Of a DNA stretch of 64,000 bases, positions 11,480 to 22,565 are shown piece after piece. Below the pieces are notes generated by a model. That model was not told the DNA's origin. It worked only from the letters and a program-made list of their open reading frames with translations, and made no database searches. Numbering within the stretch: position 1 is the stretch's first letter; the number at the start of each line of letters is the position of its first letter. A program made the position numbers and the translations under genes. The DNA comes from Argyresthia goedartella. Lineage: Eukaryota; Arthropoda; Insecta; Lepidoptera; Argyresthiidae. The stretch spans positions 40,310,201 through 40,374,200 of the forward strand of contig OX463810.1 in the NCBI GenBank assembly GCA_949825045.1, read 5' to 3'.

Positions 11480-12097
11480 CTTGGCTTCTTATAGCGCCCT
11501 CTACGCAGATTTTTGAAGCGTTCACTAGATGTCGATTGGTTGGCTAAAGATATTGATTTGTACTGGTGGCGCCATCTACTGTGATATCTTTGATGTGGTG
11601 TATTGATTCAAGCAGAAGATCTATCAGAGCAATAGTGTTTCTTGTGTAAGCCACTAGGTGGCGATGGTGGTTTTGGTTAGGGATGTATGACACCAGTTTC
11701 TGTCGTGCGCAGTAGATGGCACTGTTTGAAATTATATTGTGCAACGGACAGTAATTTGTATTTTAGAGTTTTTTTTACATATATTCATAATAATTACACT
11801 GTTTCATTATTACACATAGTTACAGCACGGAGGAATACTCACTGTTTATTAGTATTTATTGGGTTTTATACATAAAATTCACTGTTTAAGATCGTCACTA
11901 TCGTTTTACGTATTTCACTGATTTTTGAAGGAAATCCATAAGAAATGTCTTGGATAACACTTACACTTAAGCACTTCAGATGAAACTTGGTTTTTAACGT
12001 ATAATATATTTACAAAAACTGTGTTGTATATTTTTCTAGACAAATTTAAATGGGAGCAGACTTTTACTCTCTGCAGGTGGCGCCCTCTCCATAACAT
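11480..12097 (-). promoter_or_regulatory. 5' leader of the CR1-like LINE with clustered CTCF-like motifs
   Basis: The 618 bases upstream of ORF1 carry at least five matches to the AGRKGGCGC-type core. They are 11493-11503 (AGCGCCCTCTA, reverse), 11565-11580 (TGGCGCCATCTACT, reverse), 11651-11664 (CCACTAGGTGGCGA), 11709-11722 (GCAGTAGATGGCAC) and 12072-12090 (AGGTGGCGCCCTCT, both directions). The first and third fit the published CTCF core well. As LINE internal promoters lie in the 5' leader, a regulatory role is plausible but inferred. Confidence 0.5.
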
Positions 12098-12103
12098 TCG
12101 ATA

Positions 12104-15052
12104 GATACGCTTCGAGATCAACGCAGCGTTCTCCCCAACTGTCCCTAAGAGAAACCCACGCAAGACTGACAGAACCAGGTACAGAGCTATCCTAGGTGAA
12201 AGACTTGCTTGGGCTGAGACTCTACCAGATCCGGAGGGACCCGAACAAATCGAACAACAGGTAACAGATTTTACTAATACATCAATAGACTGCTACCATT
12301 CAACTTGCCCGCTTAGCACGCCAGCGCCTACCAACATCAAGGAGCAGCCTTGGTGGGGTCCTGATCTAGATAGGATGCGTGCTAAGATCAGAAGTCTGCT
12401 AAACAGGGCGATGAATACCAGTGCTGATGAGGATTGGGACTACTACAAAGATGCCAAATCCAAGTACAAGAAACGACTACGGTTCAAAAGCAGCAACTCA
12501 TGGAGGAAATTCTGCAGCGACATTGAAACCGCTGATCAAGCAAATCGGGTAAGGCAGATACTAGCTCAACAAGGCACCTCCAGTCTTGGGTCGCTTAAAA
12601 AACCCGATGGAACATATACCTCTTCCACCACAGAAACACACAGTCTCTTGTTGAAAACTCACTTCCCCGGAAGTAGAATTATTCAAATGATTGTGTGGCC
12701 GGAAGAGGTTCACCATGAAGCTGTCGACCACTTAGACATAACTAATAATATTATCACTGCTGACAAGGTGAGATGGGCCATTAATAGCTTTAAACCTTTT
12801 AAATCAGCAGGACCAGATGGAATCTTCTACAGTGGGGTGGGGAACCCGTCATCAATATAATGGTCCGAATCATGAAAGCATGTCTTAGATTCGGATACGT
12901 TTCCAAAAGGTGGAGAGTAGTAAACGTAGTTTTCATACCGAAGCCAGGAAGGAGCGACTACACTAACGCTAAATCTTTCAGGCCGATTAGCCTCACCTCG
13001 TTCTTGCTTAAGACTCTCGAACGTTTGTGCGAGAGGCACCTGAGAGATGGAGCGTTAAAACATATACCCTTACACAAGAATCAGCATGCATATAGTTTGG
13101 GTAAGTCTACTGAATCGGCTCTCCATGCAGTTGTATCCACAATTGAAGAGGCGATTCAAAACAAATGCATCTGTCTTGGAACTTTTATTGATATAGAAGG
13201 TGCCTTTGACAAGACGCAGCATAGCAGTATAAGTGCATCTCTAACAAGGCATGGAGTGTCAACAGCTGTAAACAACTGGGTCACAAACATGCTTAATAAA
13301 CGTATCGTGCGTCTAGCTGGTGAGTCCCTGTCGGCGGAGGTAGTGCGGGGATGCCCGCAGGGAGGAGTGCTCTCCCCGCTGCTGTGGAATCTGGTCATTA
13401 ACTACCTAATTACCAAGCTTAACGCTAATGGATACTACACCGTAGGATACGCCGACGATTTGGTAATCCTCATCACAGGTAAATTTGCGAGCACAGTGTG
13501 CAACCTTAAACAAACAGTTCTTCGCATCGAGGAGCGCTGGTGTCTAGAATATGACCTGGCGGTTAACCCAACAAAAACGGAAATGGTCATGTTCACTAAC
13601 AATAGGGCTCTTGGTATGTATACCCTACCTAAGCTCTTTGGAACGGAACTCCAGCTAGCAACTGAGGTGAAGTACCTGGGCATAACCTTGGACAGCAAGC
13701 TCAACTGGAGTAGCCACATTGACAACAAACTAAAGAAGGCGAGTATTGCTTTCTGGCAGTGTCGGAGAATGGTGGGGAAAAAGTGGGGACTTTCTCCCAA
13801 CATCATTCTTTGGCTGTACGTGATGGTGATCCGTCCTCTTGTCTGCAACGGAGCTGTGGTGAGGTGGACCAGGACCAAACTAACCACAATGGTAAGCAAA
13901 CTCCAAAGCTTCCAAAGGCTGGCCTGCATGACTATCACAGGTAGTATGAGAACTACTCCAACAGCAGCAATGGAGGCCATGCTGTGTCTTCCGCCACTCC
14001 AGCTGTACATTAAGCAGGAGGCCGCGTCATCTGCGGTGAAACTCAACACCTTAGGACTTTGGAGGAAAAACAGGACCTCACACACCGCCATCCTAGGGGA
14101 AGTTTACAAAAAAATTCCCATCTCTATGGCTTGCAGTGACAGAATCCCTAAACAATTTGTTTTCGACAAAAAATACAATATACAGTTACATGAAGACCAT
14201 CGGGTTGAGGGGCTCGACGTTAAAGAGCTCAGAATTTTCACCGATGGTTCAAAAACTGAAGCAGGCACTGGTTCAGGCACCTTCTCGGAGGACCTAAACG
14301 TCAAGATAGCCATTCCACTGGGTGCCCATAATACTGTCTTTCAAGCTGAATGTATGGGCATCATCTCGGCCGCTAATGACATAGCATCGAGAAAGGTAAG
14401 AGATTCCTCCATTCGAATCCTCTCGGATAGCATGGCCGTCTTACAAGCCCTAAATAGCAACACTATTAACTCAGGGCTAATCTACGAGTGTCACAAACGA
14501 CTAATGGAGGTATGTCAACATAACCGCGTAATCCTTCAATGGATAAAAGGACACAGCGGGTCAAGAGGTAACGATGCAGCGGATGAGTTGGCGCGTAAAG
14601 GATCTAGCTTGACAGCGTATGGTCCCGAACCTATCTTCCCTCTTCCCTTCAAGATGGTACGCACATTTCTGAGAGAGTCGACCAGGAATGATCATGCTAC
14701 TCTTTGGACAAACCATGAGGAGTGCAGACAGGCTAAGCTGGCCTTGCCGTCCCCTAGCGCTAGGCTTGCTAAGACCTTGCTTCGACTTAGTAGGCCGCGC
14801 ATGCGACTGCAGCACTTACTGGCCATGGTTTCTTTAATAAACATCTAGGTATGTGTCCTAGGTGTTACCGACAGCCCCCTTTGCAGAGCCTGCTTGGAGG
14901 CAGAAGAAACGGCTGCTCACGTCCTCATGAAGTGCACAGGAGTAGCGGACTACAGGGCTAAACACCTCGGTCAATCGAGGGACCTTCCAGGGATAGTCGG
15001 TAACGTAAAGGGCCTGCTGGCGTTCCTGGAGGAGTTGGGTTGGCTCGAATGA
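12104..15052 (+). pseudogene. LINE ORF2, 3' part: reverse transcriptase and RNase H
   Basis: Continuation of the LOA/I-type ORF2 after the nested LINE. A linker (12104-12830) is followed by a frame change near 12824 within the RT fingers. Then come FIPKPGR, SFRPISLTSFLLKTLER, FIDIEGAFD, GCPQGGVLSPLLWNLV and YADDLVIL (catalytic YADD). RNase H runs from IFTDGSKTEAGTGSG through FQAECMGI and SDSMAVLQAL to GHSGSRGNDAADELA, with all four acidic residues kept. Another shift near 14835-14860 separates this from a terminal CRACLEAEETAAHVLMKC motif ending at the TGA at 15050-15052. The RT and RNase H domains are chemically complete but cannot be made as one protein with the endonuclease. Confidence 0.85.
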
Positions 15053-15191
15053 TATCGCATTCCCACCCACACGCAAAATAGGCGCTTTCGTCGTCGAGTT
15101 GCGGAAACCAGCCCGTCTTACAATTGACAATTAGGTATATTCCCTTTGTCGCCTCTTAACACACCCTCGGGTAGAGAAGTAGTGATGACAA

Positions 15192-15575
15192 CCCAGGTAG
15201 CATTTTCACGTAATTATGACGTCAATTTAAGGTCATTATCGACGTTATATTATGACGTCGGTAGGTACCAATAAATGACGTTCGAATGTCGCATCCTAAA
15301 GACCTCTTTGAAGGACGTCCAGATGACGTTGTTCCAGTACGTCGAAATAACGTCGTCTCGGGATGTCGATATGACGGTAATTCATGACGTCAGGGATGAC
15401 GTTTTTCCAGTACGTCGAAATGACGTCGTTTGAGGACGTCGATATGACGGAAATTCATGACGTCAGGGATGGCGTTGTTCCAGTATGTCGAAATGACGTC
15501 GTTTGAGGACGTCGAAATGACGTCGTTTGAGGACGTCGATATGACGGTAATTCATGACGTCAGGGATGGTGTTGC
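15192..15575. repeat. GACGT-rich minisatellite, possibly within a small DNA element
   Basis: Starts CCAGGTAGCA and ends near TTGCTAG. Between them are 70-90-base units built from GACGTC, ATATGACGG and TTCATGACGTCAGGGATG blocks, with TGACGTCA palindromes at several points. The same edge motif and GACGT-type repeats recur at 52.7-53.6 kb. No coding potential. Confidence 0.6.
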
Positions 15576-16094
15576 TAGGAATAGATTCCTAGGTATTTAA
15601 TACTAAGGTTCAAAATTGTATGTCCTAAAAATTAATAGCTATTACCTGTTATTTAGATGTCTGATTACTTTTTGCAGTCTTACAAAAAAAGAAATGACTT
15701 TTTTTACTCCATCCGGCCGCTCTAGGTCGTTATTGCCTTAAACAGCAATTGGTCACTAAGCTAAACAGGTAAAAATTAATGTTTCATGCATAGCCCTATT
15801 TTATATTGGGGTAAAAATGTACCTTTAAGGGATCAAAAAGAAACTTAAGGCGCGTACTCACGAGCTCACTAGCGCCACTTAATTAAAAAAACATATTTCC
15901 TTTTGTAGGAAGTTTTTACAAAAAAATTAACTTTTATTTTATTTATTTATTTATTTTATTTATTTGGGACATCAACAGCACAATACACATACATTTATAC
16001 AAAAAACAAAATACAGTAAACAAGGCCAATGACAGATGTCCACAGAAGAGCAGTTAACATAATTAAAATAGGAGCTGACGACGTTATGCTTAAA

Positions 16095-16190
16095 ATTTGT
16101 GTGTGTAGGGTGAGTGGTTGTGAGGGTGTATGTGAGGGTGTATATGTGTGTGTGATGGTGTATATGTGTGTGTGAGGGTGTGTTTGTGCT
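16095..16190. repeat. GTGT/GAGGGTGT-rich simple repeat
   Basis: Imperfect GTGTGAGGGTGTATATGTGT units in the 3' untranslated part of the LINE fragment. Confidence 0.7.
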
Positions 16191-16241
16191 TGAAAGGAAA
16201 ATTAATTTAAGTTGGGGAGCAGTAGTAAAGGAATTATATGC

Positions 16242-17240
16242 TTAATTATTAAGTACCTTCATTATGCGGTTTTTGAATGCATTTCTAGTGCAATCAAATG
16301 GGTCAACACAGCTAAATCGTTTATTATATAAATTCATTATGCGGATAATAGGTGAGTTCTGGGCATAGTTGGTATGTACACGAGGTGTGTGAAATAGAAG
16401 ATTTGCTGAATGGCGCGTGCGTGTGGTAGAAGTGCGGTAGCCGACCAGTTCAACAAGATTGGGACTATCGATACGGCCGCTCAGGATATCATGTAGGACA
16501 GACATATCAAGTGCTATTCGACGGTCTTCAAGATTCATTATATGATGATGAGTGCACGATGAATAGTAGTCTTGTCCTCTACGTTTGGCACGATAATCTA
16601 AAAATCTTACAAAAGACTTTTGAATGCGCTCTATTCGTTCCTTGTGCGTAATATATTGAGGACACCAGACAACGCTGGCATATTCCAAAATACTGCGCAC
16701 GTAGGCGAAGTAAAGTACCTTAAAGCATGTAATGTCACTAAACGCAGCACATGTTCGATAGATAAATCCCAAGTTTCTGAAAGCGCGGTTAGTGATGTCG
16801 TCAATGTGTTGGTCAAATGATAATTTTGCGTCAAGAGTGACGCCCAAGTCACGAACAGTATTCACGCGTGCGATAATCTGATCCTTAAAAGCATACGAAT
16901 GTACAATTGGTTTTGGACTACGAGTAAAAGAGATCTGAAGGCACTTGGAAATATTTACCTTAATTCGATTGGTTACATAGTACTCGGAAAGCCGGTTCAA
17001 ATCTTCCTGCATTCCAATACAATCAATCGCATTACGTATTCCAGTAAAGATCTTTTTGTCGTCTGCATACATTATGAATTTACAATTATGGAATACTGTG
17101 TATATGTCGTAAAGGTATGCGTTGTAGAATAGAGGACCCAAATGTGATCCCTGGGGTACCCCAGAGGGGACGTTGACATAGTCAGATCTGAAGCCACCCA
17201 GTACTACCGCTTGGCATCTATTGGTTACATAGGATGTCAC
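16242..17240 (-). pseudogene. LINE reverse transcriptase, C-terminal part
   Basis: Open for 332 codons but lacking the endonuclease and the RT fingers. It starts just before the GVPQGSHLGPLFYNAYLYDI motif, followed by IMYADDKKIF (catalytic YADD), VRDLGVTLDAKLSFDQH and the thumb/C-terminal region. The motif spelling and lack of RNase H suggest the Jockey/CR1 group. It lies within the CACTA-ended segment, downstream of the CACTA-like transposase. It has no start of its own and is a 5'-truncated dead copy, though unusually free of stops, so probably recent. Confidence 0.8.
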
Positions 17241-17309
17241 CCACCTATAATTTATTTTATTAACATCAGTAAGGCCTATTTCAATAAAATAAAATCAAAA
17301 CCATCATAT

Positions 17310-17727
17310 AAAAACCGGTCAAGTGCGAGTCTAAATCGCGCACGAAGGGTTCCGTACCACCGTTCAATGGAAGCGATGGTGTGGAGTGAATAGTTTGGAT
17401 TTTACACAGCAAAATATTGTTTACAAAGTTATTGGTGCGGTTACTTTCACACTCCATGTACGTAACCAGGTGCATCCATAAGTTTGTATGTGGTATTGAA
17501 AGAATTGTTGTATGGGAGCCCCCTTAAATATTTCTTTTATCCTGTTTTTTAGTATTTGTTGTTATAGCGGCAACAGAAATACATCATCTGTGAAAATTTC
17601 AACTCTCTAGCTAGCTAGGTTCTTGAGATACAGCCTGGTGACAGACGGACGGACGGACGGATGGACGGACAGCGAAGTCTTAGTAATAGGGTCCCGTTTG
17701 GAACCCTTCGGGTACGGAACCCTAAAA
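17310..17727. repeat. Dispersed arthropod repeat with GTTCCGTACC / GGTACGGAACC ends
   Basis: Begins AAAACCGGTCAAGTGCGAGT and GAAGGGTTCCGTACC, and ends with GACGGACGGACGGA, AGCGAAGTCTTAGTAATAGG and GGTACGGAACCCTAAAAA. From memory this is a very common dispersed sequence in insect genomes. I do not assign a superfamily. GGGTTCCGTACC and GGTACGGAACCC form a short inverted pair at its edges. Confidence 0.65.
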
Positions 17728-18214
17728 ATTGAAATGGAATATAGTATTAAAGTATTATAATATTGTTATTTAGATAACTGATGTTTACTTTTTGTAATAA
17801 CTTCCTGCTTAACTATAACCGGCCGTAAATACTATCTATTTGTCGGTCCTTGTTAATAGGTCCTAAAAATAGGCGTTACTGTTGTTAATAAAATAGACGT
17901 TTACTTTTTGTAAAAACGTCCTACAAAATGATACATGGTTTTTATTCAATTGGCGCTAGTGTTTTGGGTAGGCCTTTTAATCATCAGAATCATAATGGAG
18001 CATTGGATTACAAATGCTAAAACTTTGGTATGGTATAACAACGCATTTGGATTCAATGTTATCAACGGACATAATTTTAAAATCAGACAACTCTTCTACT
18101 ATCAAAACATCAATAGCCTCTGAACTAAAAGGATAATCAAAGAAAGACCTATAGGTCAAAAACTCTCTTCCATAACAAAATACGTTTGTACCTTTTCTCA
18201 AAATATTATACCTA

Positions 18215-19660
18215 GTCGGTCCATAAGTTCTGTCACAAATATTTTGCCGCATAGTAAATAATACCAAGTTTTATTTTATTTAATACTATCTATGGTTTGA
18301 TAGCTCATTAAATACTGATAAATTAGAACGATTATTGGAATTAAATGCTTCAAATCAAATCAAAAATCATTTATTTCCATAGGATGTTGTTACATCACTT
18401 AGATCCGTCATTACATTTTTTTGGGTGAGTTCACTAACACAATGGCGGAATCTGTGGAGAAGAGCTCACCGAAGAAACTCCACAGTCGTCGCATCTTTTG
18501 CGTTTCCTTTTTTAAATAAAATATTGTCAAATTACAAAATGAATGCTAATTATATATCGAAACAGCCTGTTACTCAAACAATCTATTCCCATGGACATCT
18601 GTCCTCTAAGTAATCAGATATCCTATAGTAACCTTTTTTATACAATTTCTGTTTTATTATTATTTTAAACTTGTCTAAAGGTAAGTTTTTAAAATCAGTA
18701 GTAGGGACCTTATTGTAATAGCGTATACAATTGCCTTTAAAAGAATTACTAATTTTATGTAGTCGGCTTACATAAGCAACCAACTTGTCTTTATTTCTAG
18801 TATTAAAATTGTGTATATCACTGTACTTCTGAAAATTAGTTATATTTCTTTTTACATACACAAGATTGTCATAAATATATTGAGACACAAATGTCAGAAT
18901 ATTGATTTCTTTAAACTTTTCCCTCAGTGATACTCTAGGCCCTAATCTATAAATTGCACGAACAGCCCGTTTCTGCAGAATAAATGTACTATTAGCATTC
19001 GCAGCGTGACCCACGTGGCTTAAAGCCATATTACACAAATGCTAGTTTCTTCAGAGATTTTGCACTTTTTTACCCAATCAAAAATATGGACGTGATTCAC
19101 TTTATCTTTTTTCCATGACTCTTAAAACCTTTCAAACTTACGTGAGATTTTAGTCAGAACCCTCCCTGAACCCGTTACCTTCATTTTGAAGCATTAGATA
19201 ACTAAGTCTGGGTAAAACTAATTTTCATATTCACATTTTACGTAGTGTACTTGTTGCCCACAAGATCATTTTTATACGTTTTTCTGAAAACGTAAAAAGT
19301 ACGTAAAGTTCTCTTTGGGAGCAGTTGGAACTGAAAGCTAACAGAAAATCAAATGCTAGTTGTTAAGCATGGTCTAAAATCGAGGTTTCAGAATAAATAA
19401 AAAAAACCTTGTAGGTTATCTGGAACACTGTTTTTTTATTAAATTTGTGATAAGTGGTATTTTTGTCAGTTGCGGCGTGTTTTGGGTTCGCGATTGTCTC
19501 AAGTTATAAGGTTTTTTGTCATATTGCGATAATCGTACAAAATGTATTGTAATTTGATTCTTATAAAATAAGCTTTTTAATCATGTATAATACGCATAAG
19601 AAAAAGTTTATTGCTGAGTTTTATCTGTCAAAAACCTTGTGACAGAACTTAAGGACCGAC
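18215..19660. mobile_element. Decayed Tc1/mariner (maT-like) element
   Basis: The ends read GTCGGTCCATAAGTTCTGTC on the plus strand and the same, with one change, on the minus strand, flanked by TA at 18213-18214 and 19661-19662. The ends resemble those of the maT element at 63.3 kb (GGTCATAAGTTCTGTCACA). No mariner transposase could be recognised in the 1.45-kb interior, which contains a LINE fragment. It is inserted in the CACTA-like transposase frame. Confidence 0.8.
18345..19040 (-). mobile_element. 5'-truncated CR1-like LINE fragment inside the mariner
   Basis: The minus frame 19038-18583 (151 codons) reads IFILQKRAVRAIY-like sequence (here FILQKRAVRAIYRLG), then KFKEINILT, then YYNKVPTTDFKNLPLDKFK and a closing KKGYYRISDYLEDRCPWE. 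It matches the C-terminal end of the LINE at 39.5-43.5 kb (KKGYYNVQDYLNDRTVWG). The 3' tail is an AAATC-type repeat at 18352-18372. It retains only the post-RT region. Confidence 0.8.
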
Positions 19661-20777
19661 TAGGTATACTTTAAATACTTTTTTATATTTTGTATAACAG
19701 TAACAATCAGCTTCACGATAAGCTGCAACATATATTGCATATCTTTGGTACATAATCAATTTCTTATAGCATTCATAAATGACACTCTCATCATCAGGGA
19801 TGGGTCCAGAATAATACTGGTATAAAACAGATATTTTAGACTCGGAACCGAGAACAATATTGGGTCGTGATGATTCAATTTCTTTTAATCGTTTAATTAT
19901 CTGTTGCAAAGGCTTGTGCGGAGACCTAACCAGATTTTTTAATGAACCCAAATAATTTTCGAATGGAAATGCTGAATAATTATCAAGAACACCAAAGATA
20001 TGAACATCATCAGTTATATGACACAACATATGCACGTTATAAACTAAAAATTGAGCGCCGTATACTATCTTAGAATGTTTTATAAACATCAGCAACAATT
20101 CGTGTGCAGAATCTATTCCAATTTGACGTATATGTTTATATGAACACAGAATTCTCATAGCGCAGTGAAAAAGCAAAAAGTGTTCATAAAAAGATCGTGA
20201 CAAAATATTTTTCAACGCAATTACTCCAAAATACAACAGAAACATTCGATATTCTGTAGCCTTCCAGCGAGCAAGTTCACTTAATTTCCGCGGTTTCCTA
20301 TTAAATTCAATAGGTATAAATTTTGCACAGTGGATTTGTTTTTATGATATTGTGTTAACCAAACGACTCTGCAAACGAACATTTAAGTCACCACTGACCC
20401 AAGCATTTAAAAGTTTTCGCATTACCCCCCCAGACAAACATTATGCATATATTCAATTGGGAATGTTGATATTATGTCTATGGGAAGATCTAAAAGTGGT
20501 GTTTGGCAATGATGGTGGTCTTCATCTGACTGACGACGAAATGATTCATCAGTTCTTTTGAGTGCAGAAACACTTTCATAAAAAACTCGCCCTCGATATT
20601 CACCTCGTTCTAGACATTTGTCACAAGCAGAATAACCACCATGTTGTTTAGTACCTTTTAGAAAAGCTCGTGCTGGAGCGTCACAAATGAAACTATGCAC
20701 TTTAATAGTATAGTGATTGTTTTCAAAATCAAATCCATCCTGAAGTAATTCTCTTAATTCTTCCACAAATTTCTTTA

Positions 20778-22565
20778 GGAGTGGCGTTTGTGTTGCCGGA
20801 CCGAACGGACGTGTCTATAGACCTCCGACATCTTGTAAACGCATTTAAACAAACAATAGTTTACAACCCGGCGCGCGCCTTTGTTCTGTCTCTGGTTTCT
20901 CGCGTTTCGGAGATTTTGTATCAGCGAGATGATATGAGAGTGTCTAATATAGCTACAAGTGTGAAAGTAGAGTGCGTAAAGTGTGAATTAGATAGGTTCT
21001 GAGCTGCGCCCTACCAGATAATAGGCTACGCCACGCTGCTGTGACAATACGTGTACAATATTGTGTACGACAATAGGTGCACATAGCTGAGACAACTCAA
21101 CGAGTGTTGCCTGGTGAGCCCGTTCCTATTCAGTGTCCTAACGCATGCAACCAATATTTATCTCCACAGACGAATCTACTAGAAGAGACCCCGAGTTTAC
21201 GTCTCACGCAATACATAACAGTACTCCCTAACGACACGCCGTTATCCTGGAGTATTAACCGACCCTATCCAGCACATTAGGTGTGTCATGACACTGGGAT
21301 ATCTCCTCAGCAGTAACCTAACCTTATCAATGAATTGCTTTCTCCGGACACACAAACGATTACATAGGACGTAGAATCTTCATTATTTAAGGTATTTCTT
21401 AAGTGAATCTAACCCATAAAATTAAGCTCTCTCAACAGCAACAACCTGGGAAACAGACTTATTTCATTTCATCACAGACATTCGTGGTGCTTGATACATC
21501 ATCATAAATACTAAGTCAATAGAAACTAGAGTTGCGCAAAGAGTCGTGGTGTTATCCCACGCCAAGAGGCAGGCCCTTTCATGCACTTCCTGCAGGCACG
21601 TGAATAAGGACACTAAAACCCAAACAATACCGGACAGAAAAAGTTAAACAAAAGAGATTACGACAAAAAACATTCCTCAAACTAACACAGCTGCAAAACG
21701 GCGAAGCAAATACATTTTTTTTTTGTGCAACAAGCCCCTTCTCTGGACAACGAGCTAAGAAAAAACGAATTCCAACGAGCAATAAACAATAGGGCCTTGC
21801 ACAGGGACTGAACCTCGACCCGTGTCACGGACCTCACTACTACGCACTAATGAAGTGAACTGAAGTAGGTGATGTCAGTGCAGAGAGTCTCACTAGCTGA
21901 GCAACAACCTGGTGAGATTGCTCCGATTAAGATAGCCCTGTATCAGATAAAACAGCAAAACTAACTTTATATCTGGCAGGTAACATCCTTCGTAATGCTG
22001 GTTACCATTTCATAAACAGATATCGCTCTCGCTCCAAATTACTACGCCAACTCTAAACTATTCCATAGGCGTAGTCCCGTACAAATAGGTAGGTGATAGG
22101 TAAAATACAAAACTAGGCAGGAACCTACCCAAGCACAATAAAACAAAACTAAACTATTTGCCACCATCCGGTCCAACCAGCCCATCTTGACCTGTTACAA
22201 AAATAAAATAAACAATAATGCAAGCCCACTGCATATTCTGAGAAATAGCGAGTAAAAGCCAACACTTGCACATCATAAAAGGATCATTTTACCATCTTGC
22301 AGAAAACAGGCAATTAACGAAAGGCAGCTGACGAACAATAACAAAATAAAATCAAAGACTCTTTGTCCTAAGCGGGTCTCTCTCACGCCTATTTTATAGC
22401 TTCCAGGCCCAGCCTCCAATTCTCTTAGAAAATACCGAGAATAAGTGCGCAAAGATACGCACAAACTTTGACAGCCACAACCCGTACCATTAACAATAGG
22501 TGCGTAGGTAGTTCAAATTAATCAAATTAGCTCTAAGTTCTTTCTTTCAACAACATTCCAAAAAG
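20778..22565 (+). other. 5' leader of the RTE-like LINE
   Basis: About 1.8 kb with only short unconvincing frames and no recognisable domain. It may contain the LINE promoter. Repeated CTCGACCC/CTGAACCTCG words near 21815 look tRNA-like but do not fold into a convincing tRNA by eye. Confidence 0.4.

Larger units (their letters stand above)
6715..12097 (-). mobile_element. Full-length, nearly intact CR1-like LINE (nested)
   Basis: A minus-strand LINE of about 5.38 kb. It has a 5' leader (11480-12097), ORF1 (9872-11479), ORF2 (6959 to about 9870) and a 3' tail made of TATCAA-type short repeats at 6715-6745. The candidate 6-bp target duplication TCGATA flanks it. ORF1 with a PHD-like finger and an SGNH-esterase-like domain, plus an ORF2 with EEP and RT but no RNase H, fits the CR1 group and its relatives. 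The only coding defect seen is one frameshift in a homopolymer, so the insertion looks young relative to its host LINE. Confidence 0.85.
3769..15190 (+). mobile_element. LOA/I-type LINE, split by a nested CR1-like LINE
   Basis: The order is GC-rich leader (about 3769-4470), gag-like ORF1, AP endonuclease, then after the nested insertion the linker, reverse transcriptase, RNase H and a C-terminal CxxC...H...C motif. An RNase H downstream of the RT, together with the GCPQGGVLSPLLWNLV motif, places it in the I/LOA group. The nested LINE occupies 6715-12097 with the candidate duplication TCGATA at 6709-6714 and 12098-12103. The protein context reads across the joint (SDHR before, IRFEIN after), confirming one original element. 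The 5' boundary is uncertain. A 14-base word TTAGGTATATTCCC occurs at both 3769 and 15131. Confidence 0.8.
15935..17285 (-). mobile_element. 5'-truncated LINE fragment (Jockey/CR1-like)
   Basis: A minus-strand LINE 3' portion. The tail at 15935-15960 is a TTTATTTA-type repeat, followed by a GTGT/GAGGGTGT-rich stretch (16095-16190) in the 3' untranslated region and the RT frame (16242-17240). The 5' part is missing, the usual outcome of incomplete reverse transcription. Confidence 0.75.
15867..17961. mobile_element. CACTA-ended segment with inverted termini
   Basis: The left end reads CACTAGCGCCACTTAATTAA and the right end, read inward on the minus strand, CACTAGCGCCAATTGAATAA. Homology continues for about 60 bases and includes a TTTTGTAGGAMGTTTTTACA block. 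CACTA termini plus subterminal repeats are the hallmark of the CACTA/EnSpm superfamily. The segment has been filled by a LINE fragment and another dispersed repeat. Flanking trinucleotides (GCT and TTT) do not match, so it may be a rearranged end region of the neighbouring CACTA-like transposase element and not a separate insertion. Confidence 0.5.
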
